64,000 bases of DNA from NCBI RefSeq assembly GCF_015354245.1, contig NZ_JADKYZ010000003.1, positions 372,001-436,000 of the forward strand, in the 5' to 3' direction. Within the stretch, counting starts at the first letter, position 1; the number at the start of each line of letters is the position of its first letter. The notes beneath the pieces are model-generated. The model did no database searches. It was given only the letters and a program-made list of their open reading frames with translations, and was not told the DNA's origin. The translations under genes were made by a program, and so were the position numbers. Below, in pieces: positions 25,675 to 34,371 of the stretch. Origin of the DNA: Diaphorobacter caeni. GTDB taxonomy: Bacteria; Pseudomonadota; Gammaproteobacteria; Burkholderiales; Burkholderiaceae_C.

Positions 25675-25857
25675 GCACCTTGCTCTGGGTCGCGTCATTC
25701 CGCACAACGGGATCGGGCGCGGCACATAAGCTCATAGCGAAACCTTCGTTAGTCTCGCCGCACCCTGCGGCAACAATCACCGTCAACTCCGGACGCGCTG
25801 GTGCCGACACGCGCGCGCCCGGCTCGTGTTCTGTTCAACCTCTCGGAGACCTGACCC

Positions 25858-27141
25858 ATGCGCATCGAAACCCTGGCCGTCCACGCCGGCTACTCCCCCG
25901 ACCCCACCACCAAGGCCGTCGCGGTGCCGATCTACCAGACCGTCGCCTACGCGTTCGACAGCGCGCAGCATGGCGCGGATCTGTTTGATCTGAAGGTTCC
26001 GGGCAACATCTACACGCGCATCATGAATCCGACCACGGACGTGCTGGAAAAGCGCGTCGCGGCGCTGGAGGGCGGCATCGCCGCGCTGGCGGTGGCTTCG
26101 GGCATGGCGGCGATCACCTACGCGATCCAGACGATCGCCGAAGCGGGCGACAACATCGTCTCGGCCGCCACGCTTTACGGCGGCACCTACAATCTGTTCG
26201 CCCACACCTTCCCGCAGCAGGGCATCGAGGTGCGTTTTGCCGACGCGCGCGATCCCGCAAGCTTCGGCAAGCTGATCGACGCGAAGACCAAGGCCGTCTT
26301 CATCGAATCCATCGGCAACCCGCTCGGCAACGTGACCGACATCCGCGCGCTCGCCGACGTGGCGCATGCGCATGGCGTGCCGCTGATCGTCGACAACACG
26401 GTGCCCAGCCCCTATCTGCTGCGCCCCATCGAGCACGGCGCCGACATCGTCGTGCACTCGCTCACCAAGTACCTCGGCGGCCATGGCACCAGCGTGGGCG
26501 GCGCCATCGTGGACAGCGGCAAATTCCCGTGGGCAGAGCACAAGGAGCGCTTCAAGCGCCTGAACGAACCCGACGTGAGCTACCACGGCGTGGTCTACAC
26601 CGAAGCCCTCGGCCCGGCCGCCTACATCGGCCGCGCGCGCGTCGTGCCGCTGCGCAACATGGGCGCCGCGATCTCGCCGCAGAACGCCTTCCAGATCCTG
26701 CAGGGCATCGAGACGCTCGCGCTGCGCATGGACCGCATCTGCGAGAACACCCAGAAGATCGCCGAGACGCTGCAGAAACACCCCAAGATCGAATGGGTGC
26801 GCTACGCGGGCCTCAAGGACCATCCCGACCACGCCATCGTGCAGAAGCAGTCGGGCGGCCGCGCCTCGGGCATTCTGTCGTTCAGCCTGAAGTCGTCAGG
26901 CGAAGACGCACGCGCCGCCGGTGCACGCTTCCTTGACGCGCTGCAGCTGTTCACGCGACTGGTGAACATCGGCGACGCCAAGTCGCTCGCCACGCACCCG
27001 GCCTCCACGACCCACCGCCAGCTAGACGCCACAGAACTCGCCAAGGCAGGCGTGACCGAGGGCATGGTGCGTCTGTCGGTGGGCATCGAGCACATCGATG
27101 ATCTGCTGGCGGATCTGGATCAGGCGCTCGCAGCGGTATAA
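25858..27141 (+). CDS. metY: O-acetylhomoserine sulfhydrylase (MetY)
   Basis: A 427-residue PLP enzyme of the trans-sulfuration family. The PLP lysine is Lys204 in '[16 protein letters not shown]', preceded by '[11 protein letters not shown]'. The length (about 430, with the extra middle segment around '[18 protein letters not shown]') is typical of O-acetylhomoserine aminocarboxypropyltransferase rather than MetZ or MetB. The enzyme makes homocysteine directly from O-acetylhomoserine and sulfide. With the metC-like gene at 1994-3229 this window carries both arms of homocysteine formation. No SAM riboswitch was recognised in the 183-bp leader. Confidence 0.9.
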   Translation: MRIETLAVHAGYSPDPTTKAVAVPIYQTVAYAFDSAQHGADLFDLKVPGNIYTRIMNPTTDVLEKRVAALEGGIAALAVASGMAAITYAIQTIAEAGDNIVSAATLYGGTYNLFAHTFPQQGIEVRFADARDPASFGKLIDAKTKAVFIESIGNPLGNVTDIRALADVAHAHGVPLIVDNTVPSPYLLRPIEHGADIVVHSLTKYLGGHGTSVGGAIVDSGKFPWAEHKERFKRLNEPDVSYHGVVYTEALGPAAYIGRARVVPLRNMGAAISPQNAFQILQGIETLALRMDRICENTQKIAETLQKHPKIEWVRYAGLKDHPDHAIVQKQSGGRASGILSFSLKSSGEDARAAGARFLDALQLFTRLVNIGDAKSLATHPASTTHRQLDATELAKAGVTEGMVRLSVGIEHIDDLLADLDQALAAV

Positions 27142-27447
27142 ACAGAGGCTTCAGGAAGTACCGGGCAGACGTATGTTGTTGCGCGGACTTTGAAACCGCG
27201 CCGCCTTCGGCCGCGATTGTTCAATCGTTTGGAGGCGGCGAGATGGGCCATATCGCGTCGTTGCGAAGCCTTGCCGTACGCTTGTACTGATCTGCGGCTT
27301 CGACGCCTAGCGCTATGGCCCATCTCTCCGTTGGGGCGCTTGTCCGAACGCACGGTACGCTTCGTTGGCCCGCTCCGGCAAGCAGGGCTTACCGTGAGTC
27401 TGCCATGCACCTTCCGGCTCCCACCGTCGCATCGGCGGACGCCTCGT
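27142..27447. other. 306-bp intergenic region between metY and egtB
   Basis: No gene was recognised in this convergent gap. It contains a long, branched hairpin at 27240-27326 (annotated separately). The remaining sequence has average GC content and no clear terminator U-tract or promoter. Short open frames in it have no ribosome site and no recognisable product. Confidence 0.5.
27240..27326. repeat. 87-nt structured element with 13-bp perfect arms
   Basis: GAGATGGGCCATA at 27240-27252 is the exact reverse complement of TATGGCCCATCTC at 27314-27326. Inside, GCGTCG at 27255-27260 pairs with CGACGC at 27301-27306, and AAGCC at 27266-27270 with GGCTT at 27296-27300, leaving small bulges and a loop of about 25 nt. 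The whole element could fold as a single arm with internal bulges on either strand. It lies between two converging genes, so it may be a bidirectional 3' end signal, a REP-like repeat or a small RNA. Confidence 0.5.
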
Positions 27448-28734
27448 TCAAACGTCTCGCGCCAGCCTCACTCCCGCAAACTGCCAGCGCGCAGATGTCG
27501 GGAAAAAATTGCGGTAGCTCGCGCGGATATGGTCGGATGGCGTTGCGCAGGAGCCGCCGCGCAGCACGTACTGATTGACCATGAACTTGCCGTTGTACTC
27601 GCCCACCGCACCCTCGGCCGGAGCGAATCCGGGGTAGGCCTCATAGCTTGAACGGGTCCACTGCCACACGTTGCCGAAGAGCCGCGCCGCGCCGTGCTCC
27701 GCCATCGGATGGTGGATGCCGCTGTCCGCGAAGTGGCCGTTCATGTGGCCGTTCATGTGACCGTTCAAGGGCAACGACTGCGCCACTGCCTCCCATTCCG
27801 CTTCGGTCGGCAGCCGTGCGCCGCGCCAGCGGGCATAGGCGTCGGCCTCGAAATACGAGAGATGCACCACGGGCTGTTCAGGCGCGATATCGACCACGCC
27901 GTGCAGCGTGAACTCCTGCCAGACGGCACCCTCGTCCCTTGAGCGCCGCCAGTACAGCGGCGCGTGGATCGCATGGGCCTCGCGCCAGTCCCAGCCCTGC
28001 GCGAGCCAGAGCGCGGGCTGTTCGTAGCCGCCGTCCTGCATGAACTGCAGATACTCGCCATTGGTCACCAAGCGCGAACTCAGCGCGAACGGCTCGAGGT
28101 AGACACGGTGGCGCGGCGATTCGTTGTCAAAGCCAAAGCCTTCGCCTGCATGACCGATCTGCTCAAACCCACCAAAGTGGGAGATCCACGCGGGCTGCGC
28201 GGACGATGCCACCTCGGCCCGCGGCCACTCTGCAGCGCGGTAGGTCGGCCACAGTGGATGGCAGGACAGAAGGTGCTTGATGTCCGTGAGTATCAGCTCC
28301 TGATGCTGCTGTTCGTGCTGCAGACCAAGCTCGACCAGCGCGTGGCATGCGTCATCTTCACAGCGCGCAAGCAACTGCTGCATTCGCTCGTCCACCGCCG
28401 AACGGTAGCGCAACACCGTGGCGAGATCGGGCCTCGTGATCAGGCCCCGCTGCGGTCTCGGATGCTGCGCGCCGACGCCGTGGTAGTACGAGTTGAACAG
28501 CACGCGGAAGGCCGGATCGAACGGTGCGAAATCCGATTCGAACCGCTCGAGCACAAAGGTCTCGAAAAACCAGGTCGTGTGCGCGAGATGCCATTTCACG
28601 GGGCTTGCGTCGGCCATCGATTGAGCGCAGCAGTCCTCCGCCGACAGCGGCTCGGCGAGCCGTTCGGTCGCGGAGCGCACCCGGCTGAAGCGGGCCGCGA
28701 GATGCTGTTCGAGGTTGCGCACCGGGGTCAGCAT
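27448..28734 (-). CDS. egtB: Ergothioneine sulfoxide synthase EgtB
   Basis: A 428-residue EgtB. The N-terminal DinB-like domain has 'SPVKWHLAHTTWFFETFVLE' and the iron-binding HX3HXE motif His140-x3-His144-x-Glu146 ('LQHEQQHQELILTD'). The C-terminal formylglycine-generating-enzyme-like domain reads 'SHFGGFEQIGHAGEGFGFDNESPRHRVYLEPF', 'GNVWQWTRSSYEAYPGF' and 'VLRGGSCATP'. EgtB joins a sulfur donor to hercynine using O2 and non-haem iron. It follows egtD by 6 bp on the minus strand. No egtA, egtC or egtE gene is beside it. Confidence 0.93.
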   Translation of the reverse strand: MLTPVRNLEQHLAARFSRVRSATERLAEPLSAEDCCAQSMADASPVKWHLAHTTWFFETFVLERFESDFAPFDPAFRVLFNSYYHGVGAQHPRPQRGLITRPDLATVLRYRSAVDERMQQLLARCEDDACHALVELGLQHEQQHQELILTDIKHLLSCHPLWPTYRAAEWPRAEVASSAQPAWISHFGGFEQIGHAGEGFGFDNESPRHRVYLEPFALSSRLVTNGEYLQFMQDGGYEQPALWLAQGWDWREAHAIHAPLYWRRSRDEGAVWQEFTLHGVVDIAPEQPVVHLSYFEADAYARWRGARLPTEAEWEAVAQSLPLNGHMNGHMNGHFADSGIHHPMAEHGAARLFGNVWQWTRSSYEAYPGFAPAEGAVGEYNGKFMVNQYVLRGGSCATPSDHIRASYRNFFPTSARWQFAGVRLARDV

Positions 28735-28740
28735 GCAGGC

Positions 28741-29787
28741 TCACTGCTTCGCATGGATCAGCGCAAACCAGCCCTGCTCGTCGGTCCAGCTGCGATGCTC
28801 TCGAAAGCCCGCGAGCGTGAGCAACGATGCGAAGTTCTCCAGCGAGTGCTTGTAGCTGTTCTCGGTGTGGATGCGGTCGCCCGCCGCGAAATCGCGTCCG
28901 CCGCCAGGCCAGCGCACGCGCTGCGCGGTCTGCGCGACGAGGTGCATTTCCACGCGTGAATGGGTGGCGTCGAAGAACGCGCGGTGCCGCCAGCCATCCG
29001 GATCGAAGTCGCTGCCGATGCGCCGGTTCAGATGCACGAGCGCGTTGCGGTTGAACGCGGCCGTCACGCCGCCCGCGTCGTCATAGGCCGCCTGCAGCAC
29101 ATGCACCGGCTTGGGCAGGTCAATGCCGATCAGGAGGCTTCCGCCCTCTTGCGGCGAACCCGAGAGCTGCCGCATCCGCGTGAGAAGCTGCACCGCCTGC
29201 GCGGGCACGAAATTGCCGATGGATGAGCCGGGATAGAACACCAGCCGCCGCTCACGCGGCACGTCGCGCGGCAGGCGCACGGGCTGAGTGATGTCGGCCG
29301 CCACGGCGCGTGCGCGCAGCCACGGCATGTCGGCGCGCAGGCGACGCACGGCGTCCTGCAGATGCTCGGACGAGATGTCGATGCCGACGAACTCGCGCGC
29401 CGCGATCAACTGACACAGGCCGCGTGCCTTCTCGCAGTTGCCCGCGCCAGGCTCGATCACCACCGCACCCGCACCGATCGATTGCGTGATCGCTTCGCCA
29501 TGGCGCTGAACGATGGAGCGCTCGACCCGCGTGAGGTAGTACTCGGGCAGGCGCGTGATCTGCTCGAACAGCTCGGAGCCTCGCTCGTCGTAGAAATAGG
29601 TGGGAGAGATGACAGGCTTGGCGCGCATCAGCCCCTCGGTGATCGAGCGGGCCTCGGCGAGCGCGGCGTCATGTGCCGCGCGCGTCCACTGCGACCGGCC
29701 CACATCCCGAGCGACGGAGCCGAAGAGGCCGGCAGCGTCATCGAAGTCGCCCTGCGTGCCGGGCGAAGAGCGCGAGTTCAAGGACAT
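28741..29787 (-). CDS. egtD: Histidine N-alpha-methyltransferase EgtD
   Basis: A 348-residue methyltransferase of the DUF2260/EgtD family. Motif I is 'VIEPGAGNCEKARGL', with 'ISPTYFYDERGSELFEQITRLPEYYLTRVE' before it and 'LVFYPGSSIGNF' after it, all characteristic. EgtD trimethylates histidine to hercynine, the first step of ergothioneine synthesis, and feeds the adjacent EgtB. ATG 29787 is the chosen start. No strong ribosome site is present, and a GTG at 29862 would add 25 residues. The order egtD-egtB with a 6-bp gap indicates a two-gene operon. Confidence 0.92.
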   Translation of the reverse strand: MSLNSRSSPGTQGDFDDAAGLFGSVARDVGRSQWTRAAHDAALAEARSITEGLMRAKPVISPTYFYDERGSELFEQITRLPEYYLTRVERSIVQRHGEAITQSIGAGAVVIEPGAGNCEKARGLCQLIAAREFVGIDISSEHLQDAVRRLRADMPWLRARAVAADITQPVRLPRDVPRERRLVFYPGSSIGNFVPAQAVQLLTRMRQLSGSPQEGGSLLIGIDLPKPVHVLQAAYDDAGGVTAAFNRNALVHLNRRIGSDFDPDGWRHRAFFDATHSRVEMHLVAQTAQRVRWPGGGRDFAAGDRIHTENSYKHSLENFASLLTLAGFREHRSWTDEQGWFALIHAKQ

Positions 29788-29936
29788 GACCCAAGCGTAG
29801 GAGAACGACACCGCGCCCCTCGCCGTCCTCAGCGCAGTTCCCGCGTAGGAATCAGCCGACACAGACGGGCACCACCCGCATCACACCCCAGTGAAAACCC
29901 TAGGAGCCAAATCCGCCGCTGGCACTATCATCACTT

Positions 29937-29987
29937 TAGAACCAATGTTCTGCAGAACAGAACAAATAGAACCAAGGAGCCTGCGCA
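29937..29987 (+). promoter_or_regulatory. Operator cluster of AGAAC/GTTCT half-sites before the importer operon
   Basis: Between 29938 and 29972 the pentamer AGAAC occurs four times on the plus strand (29938, 29954, 29959, 29968) and its complement GTTCT once (29947). GTTCTGCAGAAC at 29947-29958 is a perfect 12-bp palindrome. An AAGGAG ribosome site at 29974-29979 precedes ATG 29988. The half-site array so close to the start suggests a repressor operator. No regulator gene lies next to the operon, so its protein is unknown. Confidence 0.55.
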
Positions 29988-30377
29988 ATGAGCCATGAAT
30001 CCCTGCTGCGGACATTCGAGTCCATTCCGGCCCACGTGAATCAGGACGCACATCTGATTCACCGAGGTCGTTTCATGAACGCACTGATTCGGATTTCGGT
30101 GGGAGAAACCGCGTATCTGATGAATATCCAGCAAGGCCGCATCGCGGATCTGAGCCAGAAAATGCCGCTGTTTCAAACCGCGGATCTGGTGATTTCTGCC
30201 GGCGATGAGGCCTGGAGCGCGCTCTGGGAGAAATTCCCCAAGGCGGGCTGGCATGACCTGTTCGCGCTGCACAAGCGCGGCGCGATGCGCATCGAGGGCA
30301 CGTCGCACCTGTTTTTCGCCCATCTCCAATACCTCAAGGATGTTCTGAATATCCCCCGCCGGTATCACGGCGAATGA
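29988..30377 (+). CDS. SCP2-like small protein, first gene of importer operon
   Basis: A 129-residue protein with an SCP2 sterol-carrier-like fold: 'MNALIRISVGETAYLMNIQQGRI' and 'DLVISAGDEAWSALWEKFPKAGWHDLFALHKRGAMRIEG' correspond to the family's hydrophobic-tunnel strands and helices. It has no signal peptide. SCP2 domains bind lipid-like or hydrophobic ligands, so it may carry a hydrophobic substrate to the hydrolase encoded next. It overlaps the alpha/beta hydrolase gene by 4 bp (ATGA), a sign of translational coupling. The strength of the fold assignment is moderate. Confidence 0.7.
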   Translation: MSHESLLRTFESIPAHVNQDAHLIHRGRFMNALIRISVGETAYLMNIQQGRIADLSQKMPLFQTADLVISAGDEAWSALWEKFPKAGWHDLFALHKRGAMRIEGTSHLFFAHLQYLKDVLNIPRRYHGE

Positions 30378-31249
30378 AACGGGAGCCGCAATTGAAGAAT
30401 ATGCACGGATCCATCGAACCCATCACCGGGAAATATGTGCACGTCGATATCCTGGGTGAAACCTGTCGCGTGTATTTCGAGGAAAACGGCCAGGGCATTC
30501 CGCTTCTGTGCCTGCACACCGCCGGGGCCGACGCGCGCCAGTTCCGGCATCTGCTGTGCGACGAGGAAATCACCCGCCGATACCGTGTGATCGCCTTCGA
30601 CATGCCATGGCATGGCAAGTCCTACCCACCGGTCGGCTTCCAGAACCACGACTACGAACTGACCACCGAACGCTATGTGCAGACCATTCGCGCGGTCTGC
30701 TCGGCGCTCGGGCTCGACAAGCCGGTGGTCATGGGCTGCTCCATCGGCGGGCGCATCGTGCTGCAGCTGGCCCATGCCCACGGCGCCGAATTCAAGGCAT
30801 TGATCGGGCTTGAAGGCGCGGATTTTCAGAACCCCTGGTACGACACGAGCTGGCTGAATCGCCCCGACGTGCATGGCGGTGAAGTCTGCGCGGCGCTGGT
30901 ATCCGGACTGGTCGCGCCCCAAAGCCCCGATGAATATCGCCACGAAACGCTCTGGCAATACAAGCAAGGCGGGCCCGGCATATTCAAGGGCGATCTGTAT
31001 TTCTACCGCGTCGATTCTGATCTGCGCGGAAAACTCGGCGGAATCAACACCGCCGAAACGCCGCTGTATCTGCTGACCGGCGAATATGACTTTTCCTGCA
31101 GCCCCGAAGACACGATCCGCACCGCGCAAAGCATTCCCGGCGCCAAGGTCACGGTGATGGAACAGGTCGGGCATTTTCCGATGAGCGAAAACCCGGCGCA
31201 ATTTCGCCCCTACATCCTGCCGGTGCTCAACGAGATCGCCGAGCGCTGA
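30374..31249 (+). CDS. Alpha/beta hydrolase
   Basis: A 291-residue alpha/beta hydrolase. The oxyanion block is 'PLLCLHTAGADARQFRHL', the nucleophile elbow 'VVMGCSIGGRIVLQLA' (Gly-Cys-Ser-Ile-Gly), the acid 'LLTGEYDFSC' and the base 'QVGHFPMSENPAQF'. It looks like an esterase/lactonase or C-C hydrolase of the 3-oxoadipate enol-lactonase type. It lies 44 bp upstream of a Liv-type binding protein gene and is coupled to the SCP2-like gene, so its substrate probably arrives through that importer. Confidence 0.85.
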   Translation: MKREPQLKNMHGSIEPITGKYVHVDILGETCRVYFEENGQGIPLLCLHTAGADARQFRHLLCDEEITRRYRVIAFDMPWHGKSYPPVGFQNHDYELTTERYVQTIRAVCSALGLDKPVVMGCSIGGRIVLQLAHAHGAEFKALIGLEGADFQNPWYDTSWLNRPDVHGGEVCAALVSGLVAPQSPDEYRHETLWQYKQGGPGIFKGDLYFYRVDSDLRGKLGGINTAETPLYLLTGEYDFSCSPEDTIRTAQSIPGAKVTVMEQVGHFPMSENPAQFRPYILPVLNEIAER

Positions 31250-31293
31250 ACCGATATTCGATTGCCCTTTTACACCCACACAAGGAGAACCTC

Positions 31294-32448
31294 ATGAAGA
31301 AGATACTCGCCGTTTCGCTGATGTGCCTGGCAGGCACTGCGTTCGCACAGGAAGAACTCAAGGTCGGTGCCATCGTCACCCTGTCGGGAGCGGGAGCCGC
31401 CTGGGGCCAGGCCATGCTCTACGCCACGGAACTCGCGGCCGATGACGTGAACGCCAAGGGCGGCCTCGACGTGGGCGGCAAAAAGTACAAGGTCAAGGTC
31501 GTTCCGTATGACGACAAGTACCAGGCGGGCGAGGCGGTGACGGCCGCCAACCGTCTGGTGTTCGAGGACAAGGTCAAGTTCATCATTGGCCCCGTGGGCT
31601 CTGCGGGCGCGCTGGCGGTGACGCCCATCGTCGACAAGAACAAGGTCGTGATGCTGACGCTCGGCTTCACCGACAAGGCGCTCGGCAAGGACAAGCCGTT
31701 CAACTTCCGCCCCAACCTGACGACGATGGAGACCTCGCAGCCGCAGATCAACTGGATCGTGAAGGCCAAGGGCGTCAAGAAGGTCGGCGGTCTGTTCCCG
31801 AACGACGAGACCGGCCAGCAGATCGCGCAGGATCTGGAGAAGGCCTACAGCAAGGCCGGCGCGCAACTCAACGCCAAGGAATTCTTCGAGCGCGAGCGCG
31901 TGGACATGATGCCCCTGCTCACCCGCCTGATGGCCAAGGGCGTGGACGCCATCGAGCTCGACGGCAACGCTCCCGGCACGGCCGGTCTGATCGTCAAGCA
32001 GGCGCGCGAGCTGGGTTTCAAGGGCGTGATCATCCGCAGCGGCGGCCCGGCCACGCCCGAGATCGTCAACGTCGCGGGCGCTGGCGCCACCAACGGCATG
32101 CTGGTGAACACGCCGATCAATCCCGGCAATGCGGAGGTGAAGGCCTATTCCGACCGCTACTTCGCCAAGTACAAGAAGCGCATGAACGGCTTCAGCCCCG
32201 CGTTCTACGACGGCACGCACATGCTGTTCCAGGCGATGGCCGCAGCGGGCACCACGACCGACACCGACAAGGTGCGCGTGGCGCTCGAGAACATCAAGGA
32301 CTTCAAGGGCATTCTGGGCACGCTGAACTGGACCGGTGCCGAGGTCTACGGCGCCGCGCACCAGATCAGCGCACCGTTCTACATCGCTCGCGTGCAGGAC
32401 GGCCAGGAAGTGATCGAGGCCACCTGCTCGCTCACCGAATGCAAGTGA
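31294..32448 (+). CDS. Liv-type ABC transporter substrate-binding protein
   Basis: A 384-residue periplasmic binding protein of the branched-chain amino acid/amide class (Peripla_BP_6). A signal peptide ends at AFA-Q (residues 19-20). 'ELKVGAIVTLSGAGAAWGQAMLYATELAADDVNAKGGLDVGG' is the diagnostic N-terminus. Family members bind Leu/Ile/Val, amides, urea or aromatic acids. The presence of hydrolase genes instead of amino acid genes suggests a small organic substrate. An AAGGAG site precedes ATG 31294, and it is followed by the permease genes. Confidence 0.9.
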   Translation: MKKILAVSLMCLAGTAFAQEELKVGAIVTLSGAGAAWGQAMLYATELAADDVNAKGGLDVGGKKYKVKVVPYDDKYQAGEAVTAANRLVFEDKVKFIIGPVGSAGALAVTPIVDKNKVVMLTLGFTDKALGKDKPFNFRPNLTTMETSQPQINWIVKAKGVKKVGGLFPNDETGQQIAQDLEKAYSKAGAQLNAKEFFERERVDMMPLLTRLMAKGVDAIELDGNAPGTAGLIVKQARELGFKGVIIRSGGPATPEIVNVAGAGATNGMLVNTPINPGNAEVKAYSDRYFAKYKKRMNGFSPAFYDGTHMLFQAMAAAGTTTDTDKVRVALENIKDFKGILGTLNWTGAEVYGAAHQISAPFYIARVQDGQEVIEATCSLTECK

Positions 32449-32477
32449 CAACACACGCGTGAATCGGGGATACCGCC

Positions 32478-33347
32478 GTGGACTTTACTTTTCTGATCGG
32501 TCAGGCGCTGACCAATGGCCTCATCATCGGCTTGCTCTACCTGCTGATGGCCATTGGCTTCACGCTGGTCTTTGGTGTGATGCGCGTCGTGAACTTCGCG
32601 CATGGCGAGTTCTACATGCTGGGCGCGTTCTCGGCCTACGTGTTCGTCACCAAACTGGCGCTGCCCTTTCTCGCGGCGGTGCTCGCGACCTTCGTGCTCA
32701 CGCTCATCCTCGGCTGGCTGATCGAGGTGCTCGTGATGAAGGGCTTTCGCGGTGACGAGCTCAACGGCATGATCGCCACCATCGGCCTCGCGATGATCCT
32801 GCAGAACGGCGCGCTGATGGTCTTCGGCCCCGATCCCCAATCCATGCCCGCCGTGGCCGAGGGCGTGCTCGCGCTCGGCCCGGTGATGGTTCCGATGTCG
32901 CGCCTCTACGTGGTGGCGTTCTCCATCGTCGTGCTGATCGTGCTCTACGTCTTTCTCATGCACAGCAAGGGCGGCCGCGCGCTGCGCGCCGTGGTGCAGG
33001 ACATCGAGATCGCCAACGCCCAGGGCATCCGCTCGCAGCTCATGTATCCGCTCGGTTTCGGCATCGGCGTGGCGCTCGCGGCCATCGCGGGCGCGCTGAT
33101 GGCGCCGGTGTTCTCGGTGTCGCCAAGCATCGGCTCGACGCCGCTGCTCAAGGCCTTCATCGTGGTGATTCTCGGCGGTCTCGGCAGCATTCCCGGCGCG
33201 GCGCTCGCGGCCCTGCTGCTCGGCGTGTTCGAGAGCGTGGCCAACACCTTCATGTCCAGCAGCTTCTCGGACATGCTGCTCTTCGGCTTCGTGATCCTGA
33301 TGCTGATCTTCCGCCCGGCGGGTCTGCTCGGAAAGGCGGGGCGCTGA
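32478..33347 (+). CDS. livH: ABC transporter permease LivH
   Basis: A 289-residue inner-membrane permease of the LivH family, with about eight hydrophobic segments. 'LTNGLIIGLLYLLMAIGFTLVFGVMRVVNFAHGEFYMLGAFSAY' and 'GRALRAVVQDIEIANAQGI' are family blocks, and the latter is the EAA-type loop that contacts the ATPase. It starts with GTG. It pairs with LivM (5-bp gap) to form the membrane pore of the importer. Confidence 0.92.
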   Translation: MDFTFLIGQALTNGLIIGLLYLLMAIGFTLVFGVMRVVNFAHGEFYMLGAFSAYVFVTKLALPFLAAVLATFVLTLILGWLIEVLVMKGFRGDELNGMIATIGLAMILQNGALMVFGPDPQSMPAVAEGVLALGPVMVPMSRLYVVAFSIVVLIVLYVFLMHSKGGRALRAVVQDIEIANAQGIRSQLMYPLGFGIGVALAAIAGALMAPVFSVSPSIGSTPLLKAFIVVILGGLGSIPGAALAALLLGVFESVANTFMSSSFSDMLLFGFVILMLIFRPAGLLGKAGR

Positions 33348-33351
33348 CACC

Positions 33352-34371
33352 ATGAACGCTTCTCACCAACCTCTCTCCCGCAACGAAAGCCAAGGCGTGT
33401 CCGCAACGACGTCATCTCCCACCACGAGCACCACCAAGGGCGGGCGCTGGTCGATCTGGATTCCCGGTCTGCTGGCGCTCTTCGCCCTGCCCCTGCTGCT
33501 CGCGGGCAATCCGTTCTACATCCATCTGGCGGTGCTCATCTGCCTGAACATCATCTTCGTGAACGGCCTCGCGCTGATCAACCGCACGGGACAGCTCTCG
33601 TTCTGCCACGCGGCGTTCATGGGCATGGGCGCGTTCGTCGCGGTGATCTGCACCACCCGCCTACACACGCCGTTCTTCGTCTCGGTGGCGGCGGGCGTGG
33701 TCGCCTCCATGGTCATCGCCTTTCTGCTCGGCGCGGTGATTCTGCGACTGCAGGGCGTGTACTTCGTGCTCGTGACCTTCTGCTTCGGCGAGCTGTTCCG
33801 GCTCGTGCTGCTCGAAGGCGGCGACCTCACCGGCGGCGCCAACGGCATCGCCAACATTCCACCCGCCAGCCTGCTTGGCTTCACGTTCGACTCCAAACTC
33901 GCGTTCTATGGCCTCGCGGCGGTCTGCGCGTTTCTCTCCATCGTTCTGCTGATATCGCTGTTCAAGACGCCCAAGGGCAACTCGCTCGACGCCGTGGGCG
34001 ACAACCCCGACCTCGCCGAGGCCAGCGGCATCAGCATCCAGGGCTCGCAGATGTTCGCCTTCGTGCTCGGCAGCGCCTTCGCGGGATTTGCGGGCGCGCT
34101 GCTCGCGCACTACCTCGGCTTCGTCTCGCCCGAGTCGTTCAACCAGCACATCTCGGTAGCGGCCATCATCATGCTGGTGATAGGCGGACGCGGCTCGGTG
34201 CTTGGCCCGATTCTCGGCGCGCTGATCATGACGCCCCTGCCCGAGCTGTTCCGCAGCGCCATCGAGACGCAGAACATCATGTACGGCATCACGCTGATCC
34301 TCGTGCTCAAGTTCCTGCCGATGGGTCTGGTCGGCATCGGCGCCAAGCTGTTCGGCAAGGGAGGCAAGTGA
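33352..34371 (+). CDS. livM: ABC transporter permease LivM
   Basis: A 339-residue LivM permease. After a Ser/Thr/Asn-rich N-terminal tail of about 35 residues there are about nine hydrophobic segments, including 'LAVLICLNIIFVNGLALINRTGQLSFCHAAFMGMGAF' and 'GGDLTGGANGIANIP'. The EAA-like loop is 'GNSLDAVGDNPDLAEASGI'. The extended hydrophilic N-terminus is longer than usual. The stop codon overlaps the ATG of the ATPase gene (TGATG), typical of coupled translation. Confidence 0.92.
   Translation: MNASHQPLSRNESQGVSATTSSPTTSTTKGGRWSIWIPGLLALFALPLLLAGNPFYIHLAVLICLNIIFVNGLALINRTGQLSFCHAAFMGMGAFVAVICTTRLHTPFFVSVAAGVVASMVIAFLLGAVILRLQGVYFVLVTFCFGELFRLVLLEGGDLTGGANGIANIPPASLLGFTFDSKLAFYGLAAVCAFLSIVLLISLFKTPKGNSLDAVGDNPDLAEASGISIQGSQMFAFVLGSAFAGFAGALLAHYLGFVSPESFNQHISVAAIIMLVIGGRGSVLGPILGALIMTPLPELFRSAIETQNIMYGITLILVLKFLPMGLVGIGAKLFGKGGK

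Noticed and set aside
25675-25857. Possible SAM riboswitch in the metY leader
   Set aside because: No conserved SAM-I, SAM-II or SAH core was found, only unremarkable GC-rich sequence.
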